This document shows positions 50,901 to 62,815 of a stretch of DNA of 64,000 nt, one piece after another; position 1 is the first letter of the stretch, and the number at the start of each line of letters is the position of its first letter. The notes below the pieces were generated by a model. That model saw nothing but the letters and a program-made list of their open reading frames with translations, did not search any database and was not told the DNA's origin. The stretch covers positions 124,001 through 188,000 of the forward strand of contig VWYX01001214.1 in the NCBI GenBank assembly GCA_013396525.1. The letters run 5' to 3'. Source of the DNA: Chaetorhynchus papuensis. Lineage: Eukaryota; Chordata; Aves; Passeriformes; Rhipiduridae. The position numbers were made by a program, and so were the translations under genes.

Positions 50901-53900
50901 ATAATTAATGGCATTGGACAACAATGATAATTGAATTAAATGTGGATTCTCTCTCCTCTACTACTCTTTTAATTACTTATTATAGCTTCAATCTGTGCAA
51001 AGCACGAGATTATTTCTAAGTGTAAAGCAAGCAAAGACTGGCTTTGTCAGAGCCAAGTCTCAGGCTGATGTTCTGCCCCAATGGTCTCCTTCCCACTCAG
51101 GTGTGCACTTCCAGCTCAGTCACGTCCTCAAGCTTTTATTCGCTGAAGGCATGTGGGGAAAGACACAAAAGTCAAGTCTGCAGGAACACAGCAGCTGAAA
51201 AAAGTCTGTCTTGAGATCTGCATCAGACTGGGACTTCACAGAGGAAGGAAATCACCAGATGAATTGGCTGAACTTGGTGTATTTGTGGTAGACTTTTTCT
51301 GAAGTCCAACTCCCCAGCAGCTGAAGACTCTCAAATCTGGTTATCACATCCTCCTGCCGTGTCAGAGCACCCTTCTTTCACCACAGCCTCAAGATGCCTC
51401 CTGTGCTCTCTGCCCCGATTTGTCCTGAGAGCCTCTGTGCACCTCAGCAGTGCAAAAGACGGCCCCCAAGCTGAGCAGCTCATGCCCATCACTGAGCCAG
51501 CGTCCCCTGAGGGGCAGCAGTGCTGTCCCACTCCTCCTGGTTTGTTCTCCAGCAACAGGGGAGCCCTCACACACTGCAGTGCTTGCACCACTGCCAGGCA
51601 GGGCACCTTCTGCAAGCACAGGGAGACCTAAAGTTCAAGGACTGACACAGGCTGCTTCCCCCAGCTCAAAAAACACAGCAAGGTCCGGGTCTTCAGCACC
51701 AAGCACAGGTATGCAGCCAGATCTACCCAAATTCTTCAAGATCGAAGAAACGTAGCCCCAAAGCTGGGAGCAAATCGTGGCACATTCAAGCAAAAAAGCT
51801 CTAGAACTACAAAAAGCACACAGACCAGCCTGTACTGAAACCCAGGCAGCACACGATGCTGGAACCAGTGTCTGCAAGACAGACAATGACTTAAATATGG
51901 GAATACATAAATATCTGCTTTGCTGCAGATAAACTAATTTCCATTAGTAAACCTACTTTTCTGTTTTGTCATGTGAAATAAAATGTAGGGTTCATACATC
52001 TAACTTCATATTTATGTATATGTATACAACGGATTCAGTGCACTTCAGTGTGAACCCGAACACATTAACCTCTGAGAAAGCTCCAAGCTCTATTAGAGCT
52101 CTGAGACAGCTCTACCCTAAGGCTGGTCAGTTCAGAACAGAAGGGAAACGTTAGCCCCAAATGAAAGCAGGCTGTCCTGGCACGGGGTACCAGAATGAAC
52201 TCAGCCCCACACCACAATGCACCAACTGTTTCCTGAACACTTACACACTTCCTTTGTCCTTTAGAAACACACACGACAAGCAACGAACAAATAATGCCAA
52301 GAGCTTTTAAAGCACCAAGGTTAAAAGGAACATTTCAGCAACTGGAAAAAAACCCTCAACTACAGAAGTTCTGAAAAGCCACAAAGAGGAGCTTTTTTTT
52401 TGGAAGCAGGCATGGTAATTCACCCTTTGAAGGCATCGCACCTTTCAGGGAGAGCAAGAGGCGGAGGTGAAGGAGAAGGAATCAAACCCCAGACAAGGCC
52501 TGGAGCAGCAATATTCATCCCTCAAGCACAGCAAGGCACACTGGGGTTCTGTTCAGCCACGCGGTAGCTGCCCATCAACGGGGAAATCCAGTGCCTGCCC
52601 AACGGTCAACAAAGAGGGCTTTTATGCTATTTTAAACATTCTGAAGTGTCTCAGTTAATGGAAGACCGGGCAATTGGCCCTCAACTATTTCTAATTGACT
52701 GGAATGATGGATGAAGCTAAAGGGAAAGCTGACCCACTGAACTTTTCCATACAAAGCTAGGAAACTGAAGGAGATTGTAAACAGTTTATAAGAACGAGAA
52801 GTGGGAGAGGCAGAATCCCAGGGGCTTTGCTCCTCTCAACCTGCTGTTAAGTTGTTTCAGATGAAGGAAAACAAAGAGCTTCAACTCTGAGCAACAAACA
52901 AAAAATACATGGGAAGGCCTAAACAAATAGGGTATTTTTCCCATGCTCTCCTCCCCTTTCTCCAGGAGCTGTTTAGCTCTGCCACACAAGCTGGTCCTTT
53001 GAATCAGAAAGGGCAATTTGTCACTCTGACAAGGTGTCTCTCAGGGCTCTCTATTGCCTTGCCCTGCTTTTCAGATTGACTGGGTGTTAACCAAGGACGT
53101 CAAGACATTACATCTCAGTCAACTTCAACAGATGTGATGATATATACTTAGAACTTCCATGTTAATCAGTGCCACTACATTAAGGTAATGCTCAGGAAGC
53201 CACACATGCCCGCTGATTTTCTGAACAAAACCATCAGCAGCAGCTTTTGCACTGCAAAGGGCAGCAGTGCTGCAATGTGACAGAGCTGTCTGCTCACCTC
53301 AACAGCTCCTGGGAAGGAAGACTGAGGACATGCAACCTCCAGATGGGGAAATGGATGAGCGATAGGTTCAATTCACACCACCTAACTTCAGGCAGCTTAG
53401 CAAGGTATCTAAAATGCAGGATAACTTAATTCTTTCCCTTCAGTCGAAAAGAAGAGTAGGAGCCTCAGACAACAGATCTTGCACAGACTAAATTACTTCC
53501 TTGGACATATCCAGCTTTTGCCATCGATTCTGCAGGGAAATTGTCTCAAGTGCTTCAAGACAGCATTAAAGCTGGAGGATGAATCCAGGCCTCAAAGTCC
53601 CAGTGTTAAGTACTCTGTGCAGAACCCAGAACAGGACAAGGATATCACAAGTCATCCCTCAGTCCCTTAGTCACAAGCCCTTTTTCTCCCAGTAGTTCAG
53701 CAAGATTAAGTAGTAAAATAGAAGCATAAGCCATTATTTGTAATATAAAAATGATTCAAGACAAAAAAACAAGCCCCAAAAAAAGAAAGAGCACCTGGCA
53801 CACACAGCTCTCTTTCCCTTAACTGCTGACAGCAATGGCCAGTGTTTATCTGGACAGTCTGCCCAGTAGGAAACTGAGCAGGAAACGACTGTTTCTCACC

Positions 53901-55532
53901 AAGATCTGTACAGAGAGTTCACTGCAATTTGCCAAACTACCTGCCAAAGACAAATACAATGTAAATCTACGTGCCTAATCTCTGACCAAACCCAAAACAG
54001 ATCTGACTTGCTTCCTCTCTGGAGCCTTTCAGATGAACCAAGCCAGGCTAAATTAGGGAGATTTTTACTGGGATGAGGTTACATCATGGATTATAATTTT
54101 CCAGTAAGTTTTTTCCTTCATCTCCACCTGCTGCCTCTACAATGCTGGCATTAAGGGTGGTGTGGGATGACTAATTTTACATTCCTTTCTGCAAGACAGG
54201 CATTCAGATTTCATTTCTTCTCGGCCCCACAGAGTTCGGAGCACAAATTAAATGGATGCACGTATTACTAGACAGCAAGTCCACAAACTTACATGCACAT
54301 GGGAGTCAGAAGTACAAGCTAGGTCCTTCATCTAAAACAAAAAAAACAACCGTCAGTTTGGCAGGTGAGAGCAGAAAGTTTCTTTTTGCAGTCTGTGTGT
54401 CCCAGGCTCTACCCCAGCCACCTTCACACATCATTAGTGAGTTAAAGCAAAGCCTGCCAGACCCAGCCAGTTCTAGGCTAACTCACACACGCCTACTTGC
54501 ACTGCTACAAAACTACCTCAGAGAATTGCTTTTAACTTCAAGGCAGATGTAAACCATCTCTGCATTCTTTGAATTACGACCAAGGCTGGAGCATTATTTG
54601 AGTGTCCTAGGAGCCATATCAGATCAGTGTTAAATTTAACTCATCTCCTCACCCACCCACAGTCTTGCTGGTAGATCTGAACTATGCAACAAAAATGCTT
54701 TTTGTGGAAAAACACACAACACAAAAAGCAAAAAAACCTCACAAAACAACAACAAAAAAGCTTTTAATCCTGAGGGAAACAGAACAAACAGACCACTGAT
54801 GATTTTTTAAGCCGGCATTCCAAGAAAGCTGGTCCTTAAAATAAATTATTTCTCATTCTAGGGAATACAAAGCAATTGACAATAAATCCAATCACCCATC
54901 TCACAAGGACTGTGCCTGCCAGTGTCTCTCACTATTAAGCCCCAGAGCAGGTCTGCTTGGCAGTGAGGCAGCAGGACTGTATCAGTCCAAACAGCTCCCC
55001 AGGAGATGACCCCTGGTAAAACACACACTCCTTCTTCCCCCTGCATCTCACCCCGTTCCAGCCCCGCACCAAAAGCCATGGTCTGAGCAAAGCACAGCAG
55101 GAACGTGTGAACAGTCTCGAACACAGCCCAGCTCCCACTGCTGGTAACCCCAGAGAGCAGGAAAGGGACAGCAGGAAAGGAACTGTGCGGGAGGTCTCTG
55201 GATAGCCATACAAGGCCATTGGAACACCAAAGACACAAACAAATCAACAAGCCAAAGGCTGCTCCGACTGCTGTAAATCTTCCAAATGGAAGAGATTCCA
55301 GGAGAAAGACAATTTTCCCAAGTGCGATGCAGTTACTGTGCTGTTTCAACTACCCAAGAGAGTTCACCAATGGCTTTTTGTCCAGTAGTCTGCTTACTTC
55401 ACACATTTTCTGTTTATTCCCTAAGACTGACCTTAGAACCCCTACTTGTACATGGCCAGCCCTCACACGCTGGTAAGAGAGCAAGTGCCCGTGCTAAGCT
55501 CAGGCTAAACTAGCAATAAACAGTATAGAAAG

Positions 55533-55682
55533 GAAAAAAAAAAAAAAAATACAAACAAACAAACAAAAAAAACCAAACAAAAAAACCCAAACCAAACCAA
55601 ACAAACAAACAAACCCCCAAAACAAAAACAAAACCAAAAAACCCCACAACAAAAAAAAACCCAAAAAACCAAAAAAACCCCA
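55533..55682. repeat. Poly(A) plus long A/C-only tract
   Basis: A run of A's is followed by 132 nt (55551-55682) containing no G or T, built from AAAC, AACC and AAACCC-like units. In ARVCF pre-mRNA it would read as G/U only, with four runs of three or more G. Overlapping open frames rich in Phe, Leu and Gly on the minus strand are artefacts of this tract. Confidence 0.92.
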
Positions 55683-56225
55683 GAAGATGAAAGTGAGCAC
55701 TTGGGTATAAGGGAAAATGCTGAGTAAGAACCTGCTCAGTTCTTGTACCCACAGCTGTGGAAGGATGTGGATGCACTGCACTGGGCTCAGAGCACAGCTA
55801 ACAGAACAGCCAGAGAACAGGATCAGAGGTCTCTCTTTCACGCCTAAGGTCCGAGCTATTAACCTCAGAAGAAGGTCAAGGAGTGATGTGATTACAAGTC
55901 AAGTGCCTAAAGGTATAATGGAAAGCTGATGGAGAACCCTTCAGAGAGAAGGGTTTAACCAGTGCCAGTGATAAAGACTGACAAGACACACACACATTTA
56001 ATTTTAAGACAGCAAGTGTGAATTGGGCAAGAAACACTTACATGGTAAAATTTTGCTGCTTAACAGGTTGGACCTAATTATTTTTAAGAAACATGCTCCT
56101 ATTTACTCATAAATGGAGAGGTGCTCACGTGCACGCACACAACTGCTCCCACCTGACTGCCACAACGCTCTGAAGATTTTTCGGGCTAAGAATAAATTAT
56201 TTAAAGCTTGTGAAGGAATTCCCCA

Positions 56226-56265
56226 NNNNNNNNNNNNNNNNNNNNNNNNNNNNNNNNNNNNNNNN
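56226..56265. other. Assembly gap (40 N)
   Basis: Forty consecutive N's interrupt the intron upstream of exon A. The true length and content are unknown. Confidence 1.
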
Positions 56266-59200
56266 TCAGCAAACTATATTTAAATGAAATAAAGAGATTT
56301 TTGTAAGCCACAGAAGGGGCTAAGGATGCCTGCTCATCTTTTGGCCTAAGGAGTTCCCTCTCCTCCCACCAGTGAGCAAGGGTGAAGCCCCTTCTCAGCT
56401 GTCAAGCAGTACTTCAAGTAAGGCCAATGCAAACCAGAGCATTGTGGTCATTTCTCAGTCAACTGAGAAACCGCCGTCACCCAGGAAGGACTGTCTGTCC
56501 CATTCCCCAGCCTCTGCTGTCTACAGCACAGCTCCCAAAAACCTGTCGTGCCAGCATAACTGAAACAGCTGTGGGTAGCAAGAACCAGTGACTGAAGGGG
56601 AAAAGAGAAGAGATGAGCACCATTTATCCAGGCACCGCCACCTGGAAAATTAATGGGAAACCACTGGCTCCATTCAGTTTATAATAGGAGCGCTCAATTG
56701 ACAGTCAGGCCGTTCAGCAAGGACTGCTATTACTGCATGACGAGCATGAATCTCAAAAAGGAGAAAGTCATTTAAGCTAAGGTGGAAGTCACTTGCCCAG
56801 AGGTAAATACCTTCACCAGCAAAGTAAAATAGCTCTCAATTTCTTAGTGAAACGTGTTTGGCTTTTTCCATTTGTCATCAGCTCTGGCTAATGGTTCCAC
56901 ATACTTGCTGGAAATAGGCATCTTTGTATGACCACTCGCTCCTATTGGCACTGTGTATACAGCCAGATCTTCTGGATTAAAGCATTTGAATTGTAAAATC
57001 CTATCACATTTGCCAAGCACTCTATTATTTACACAGTACCTTTTTTATTATTATTTCTGATATGCTTTTGTTTGGGACTTCACAGTGGAATTCAAATATG
57101 ATGAAGACTAAGACAAGATGCAACCCAAGTGTCTGCAGTCCAAATCACTTTTAACCAGGTTCTCAGAGGGCTTTTGAGAGAGCCATTTCTCAATTACACA
57201 CACATAGATAAAAACAAGAGATCAGACAGGAGGAAATTAAGGACTTGCTATTAACAACCATCAGTCAGAAAACTAAACTCATGCTCTGAATGCTGCATTT
57301 CTCTGCAGTTGGCAAGACAAGCTGTTTGAACCTAGGGACGGGACAGCTGCACTTCCCTCCCACTCCTTGTTGTGGTTTGATGCCAGAAAACAGAATCTTA
57401 AATTTTTCCAGAGAAGCCCTGCCAAGATTGGGCTGCAAAGAGGAGGCAGTGTCTTAGTAAACTCCCAGGCAGCTTGCTCACACCCTGGCCAGAACCATTC
57501 AAAGTGCCTAAATCCCTACATGCACACGGGCAGCAGTGACTGCTTCCCTTTCACACAAGCCATTGTCCTGTATTAGACTCCCTTTGTACATCAGGCCTGT
57601 GCAGGGCAAGCCATTTTCACTTGTTCTGGCAGAACATGCAGCACCCAGGTACCCAGTCTTGCCTTCTCTCCTTTATAGGCTCTCCTATGACCCACCTCCT
57701 CTATTAAAATTTTGGCAGAAATAAACCAAAGTCCTCCATAAAGCTTTAGCTGTCCTGGGATCATCTATACACACAGCTGTCCTTCCCAGAGTTCAAATGA
57801 AGCTGTTTTATTTTTCTTCCAATTCTTCACAAGGAATCAAAGATAAACAGTCATCCCACCCACCTTTTTTAAACAGTAGGACAGATTCAATCACTACAAA
57901 TTTAGCAGCAGCAAGTCCACCGCCCACAATGAACACCCTGCCATAAACACTGTTCCTGCCTCCAGGACTCACCCTGAGCACAGCACTGGGAATATTCTCA
58001 GAAACACACACCAGCAGGGTGCATCCTACTTTGGCGTTCAGCTTGTGGGTTTATTTTTTTTCCCAAGAGAAAGCCAGTGTCTTTTAATTCCTCCCCAGAG
58101 TCCCCAGCAGCAAAAACCATCTCCAAAAAGGTGCTGCTGAACCCACAAGTCAGGTTTGCTGACCTGGACTAACCCATCACTCATAATGATATTAACAAAT
58201 TGTTAACAAATAAAGTCGTCTGACAGAAATCTGTAATAGTCCACATATCGACTTGCTAAATCAGGGAGTACAACACTTAGCAACAGATAAACATATGCAT
58301 GGAAGAGGGTAGGTTTGGCAAAGAGTTGCAAAATCAATGCTGGAGCCCGAAGAACACCAGAAAAAGATTAAGTAAAGGAGAAAAGCATTACAAAATGCAT
58401 GAGTCTATCCAGGGAGGGCAAAACCAAACAATAAAGCACGTCAGGAAAAGGGGAGGACAGATAAAAATGAGAAGAGAGATCCCATAAATGAGAAGCATGT
58501 CATGTGGAAGCCAAATCAGTGGCTTTCACACGAAAAAAAAGTGGCAGGAAAAGGGAAGGAGGGAGAAAGTATGAAAGAAATATTTCAGTCTTTAATTCCA
58601 TCCTGTTAACACTGCTTTCGTTCACCGTATAAATCTTTCGGCCAACAGTAGCTCCCTCCACACACAGCAGTATATTCAGATTCTTTATTAAGGCTTTCCA
58701 AACACCATAATGTCATTCTTCAGCTTTTTATGTGGTTTGCCTAGCCTGTGTTTCTGTTGCTAAGCTGTCGTCAGATGTGTATCTTGTACTGACAGGGAAG
58801 AGATTATAAAATACAAGAAACCTGAGCACAAGCCCAGTATTTGATTTGATGCAAGTGAACACTCTCAGGCAACAGCTCGATGCCTTGTGTGAGACTTGGG
58901 GATTCTCCTGCATCCCTTCAGCATGAACAGAATGTGTCTGAACTGTCCTGCAGTGGCGTGCGAGCAATTAATGTAGGGAAGTACAGAAAGGGGAGGAGAG
59001 CACAGACCCAGATGTATCACAGCCCATCTCCCACACCAGAAGCTCCTGTGCCAGCCCCAGCACTTGCAGCCCCTGGGCAGGACAGCTCATGGCTCTGGCA
59101 GACGAGCTGAGGACTGGGAGGAGGAATCCTGCCCCAAGCCACGAATACCAGGGAAGCACAAGAACAACACAACACAAAGATGGAGCCAAATTAATAAATC

Positions 59201-62083
59201 TTGCTTACAAGGGGTGACAGCATGTCAGGAAGAGCAAGTGTACCCATCCAGCTACCCGAGTGGAAGACAAAGATATCCATCCTGAACAGCAAATTGTGTC
59301 CAACACCATGAACACTTCGTACCTCACAGGCAGAAAACCAGCCTGATTCTACACTTAATTCAATTATCTATGTCAAGAGTGACCAAAACATCAGCATTTA
59401 CAGCCTCCCACCATTCATCAGTTCACACACGCAGAAATTAAATCAACTCCTGAACAAGAAATCATCAGCAACTCTGATCACCGAAAAAACCACAGAAAAC
59501 TATTTTTGCCAAGAAGTTTAAACTGAGTACGGCTCCATTTGGAAAATTAAATGAAACCAAAGAATAACCATATCACTCACTTCACAAAAGCCACCAAATA
59601 TATTATAACAGGCTCTTAGTACACACCTAAAATGTGTTTAGAAACCCAGAAAATAGACCAGATAATGTGCTCTCTATACCCTCAGCAGCAGACGTTACAG
59701 CTATTCTTAATCCTAGCTTTGTGAATCTGGTAGACATAATTCATTGTGCTTTTGGATCCATAATATTTTGCAAAGCACTGCAGTTTGCTGGCTTACAAAC
59801 GTGCCCCGCCAGCTCACTGGGTAGAAAGATTTCTGCTGACTTCACCTACCATTTCACTCTCACTCATTAGGGATTAGTATTTTTCCCTGCTAAGGATACA
59901 GGCTGCAAGTACCAGGTAGGAAAGGTTACACATGTGTCTGAAAACGACTGGTAACATTTTGATAGGTGATATATACATACAGCGAATGAGCACTTAAGAG
60001 GCACTTTACTGTTTCTTCCATGAAGTTCAAGTAGCATATTTAAATTTCAAATGCTTTAGAAATTTTACTTCTTTTTAAAAATATCATTGATAAAATTCTT
60101 TCATCATGCATTTTATACCCATAACTTCTCTAAGAGGAAGTGAGATCATCAGAGAAGCCTCTGTATTCTTTACAGACTTTCATGAAGAAATTTCTCCTCT
60201 TCACAACTTCACACCTGCACATGTACCACAAGAAATAAAACCATTTTTTAATGGAGAGTATTTCATGTAATGTTAAGAACCTAAGAAACCATAAAGGTAG
60301 ACTAACAAGCATTTCTGGTCCAGTCCTCTACTGGTAAGGTCACACCTCAGCACTCTGCCCATTCTAAAGTACTGCCATGTTGTGTAGTGAACGTGGTTTT
60401 CCATCACAGGGACTTGCACTCCCATAGTAGGTTTCTGTCTTCATACACAGCAGGAAGAGGAGCAAATTTCAATAAAAGTCCATATAATCAATCTAACGAA
60501 ATTTTACACAGTTAAAATGGCAACTTCAGAACAAATCACTGAGTGAGCTGCTTCAAGAACATTACCTTCTCACCACAGCAGAAGAAAACATCAGTGAAAA
60601 CCATTTTCTATGACATTAAGCAGCATTTTGCAGTTTTAGCAGTCAAGCAAGTTCAAATGGCCAGCAGCAAAAAGCTTTTGTAAACCATTTGGAGCTTGTT
60701 TCTACTAAGAAAGTTTTACAAGAGAACTAATTCATTGTCAGGACCCAAGTGGAGAGATGTTAGAAGTCTTCATCATCAATGACCATGCTACAGCACAAGT
60801 GTTCACTGTTCTTAGCCTTGGAGCAATACGACCTTGATGACAGAACAACGGACCTATTTCTAAAAGAACACGAGTTGAGGGAGGTTTGGAACTCAGCTGA
60901 ACTGCCCCACAGTGTGCATTAACTCTCCAGCCTACCCCGCTCATCAGTGTGGGGCCACAAAGGGATCAAGCACAGCTGCTGCACTGAAGAGGAAGGCTCT
61001 GCAATACCCTGCCTGCTCCACAGCAGCTCTGCAAGGCTACGGCTGTGCCTCAGGACAGACAGCAGCCGTATCAGAGCTGATCATTCCCCGTGCACACACA
61101 GATGAAGTGAGCTCCAAACAAAAGGACCTCGCACTGCCGGGAGCTGGCCGGGCTCAGCTCAGCAGCACAGGGCCGGGGTGGGAAGCGGCGTGTGCTGACA
61201 TCACCGATGTGTGAGAACGCTGGTGGCTGACAGACAGCTCCAGCATTAGCTGCAGTCTGCTCTCCCAAAAGCCGGGCAGCAGTACTCTGGAGGAGGCAGG
61301 CCCCGGCCCATCAAGAAATAACAAGTGACAATTCAGGAAAGCATGTTCGCCATCCATTCATGCGTGCATGCAATCTTGGGCCAAACAGTGGATGTGCTAA
61401 AAGGCTTTCCCCAGAGGAAATGTGTTTATTAATTAATATCTACTGAATTAATTGGTTCCCCATATGCTCTGCTGTGCTTCTAAGACTGGAGCCCTGTTGT
61501 TGTCACTGGAAGGTGTCAGGCGTGATGACTACCCAGAGCTTCATCAGAACACTCCAGTCAATCTGAAATACTAATCTGTGTTTTTGTTTTCATCAAATTC
61601 ACAGTGTACCCATCTATGGTAGAAGTCACAGAAAAATCATTAAAAATCTCCAGTCCATAATAACTTTAAAAAAGCCAACACATGCTCTTGCTTCAGACAC
61701 AAGTGTGGTATATAGCAGAAGCACAGAAGGAAAGTGCTGATCTGAGGCCATCAGTTCATCTCCTGGCCCCTCACCTGGTTGTTCCTTTCAGACACGGTTA
61801 CACTCCTTACACCAAACTGTTCCTAGCAACTGGTGCCACTACTACCAAACTAACCTTTATACCCACCACATCCTCTCCCACTCCCTTTCATCAGTGCAGG
61901 AGAGGTATTTTTGGATTCTGACTACATCTGGCACGACTCTGTACAGTGACATCATTTTTCTAATGTTATCAATCTCTCAATGAGACACTTTATTCATCAC
62001 ATGTCAGTGTCAGCTGGCAGGGACCACAACTCCTGTCATTCCTAGTACTCCAGCACTCATCCTGCACCAGCCTCTGTGTGTAA

Positions 62084-62157
62084 GCTCAAGCTGTAGTAGC
62101 AGAGGACAGAGAGCAGTCCTACAACCTCCCTTTTGTAAGCACACGCCAGCACAGGTT
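62084..62157. repeat. Diverged direct repeat, copy 1
   Basis: About 74 bp that recur at 62741-62815 in the same orientation with roughly 85% identity by eye. The shared core includes gtagcagagg or its variant and gagagcagtcctacaacc. The origin is unknown; it may be a segmental duplication or pieces of a dispersed repeat. Confidence 0.85.
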
Positions 62158-62740
62158 GTGCATCCTCATCCCTGAGAGAGACAATTTACTCACCAAGACA
62201 TTCCTCCTCCACTGCAATGCCACCTCTCCCAAACCCCCTGGATGCACCCCCACAGTGCAGAGGCCAGAAAAGCCTCTGTCAGAGCATGGGAGGAGGAACA
62301 CTCATTATGGCAGCCTCTCTAGCAGATTCAGAGACCTTTGATGTTTATTTAGTCCAAGTCTCCAATTTCATCATTCCCTCACGTACACAAACCCCACTCA
62401 GTCCGATTCAGAAACCTGAACATCAACAGCTGTAATTACCACACCCAGTGGTGAACTCAGACTGCAACAACAGCATCCCTGATGCAGGCAACGCTGGTCA
62501 CCCTGGCTCCCTTCCAGAAATAGTCTGATGTCCACAGTAGAAAAGGAGTGTCTCAGCTGTATTAAAACACTGTGTTCCAAGATTCTACTATCATACCACC
62601 AGTACAACACACTGCTTACTGCAAGCTGAACAAGCCCAAGAATCAGTCATTTGACATCATTCAGACAAAAACTGCTCTCACAGCATCAGAAAGATCTCTG
62701 GTGCAGCCATAATTCCATTATTTAATTCCATACAGCCCGT

Positions 62741-62815
62741 GCTCAGGCTGCAGTAGCAGAGGGGGGAGAGCAGTCCTACAACCACCCTCCTGTAAACACA
62801 TGCTAGCACAGGCTT
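62741..62815. repeat. Diverged direct repeat, copy 2
   Basis: The second copy of the element at 62084-62157, 657 bp further right. Differences are mostly transitions spread along the length, indicating an old duplication. Confidence 0.85.

Noticed and set aside
55500..55841. Minus-strand frames that look like hydrophobic membrane proteins (Phe/Leu/Gly-rich)
   Set aside because: The hydrophobic run is the complement of the A/C-only tract read as TTT, TTG and GGG codons, not a membrane protein.
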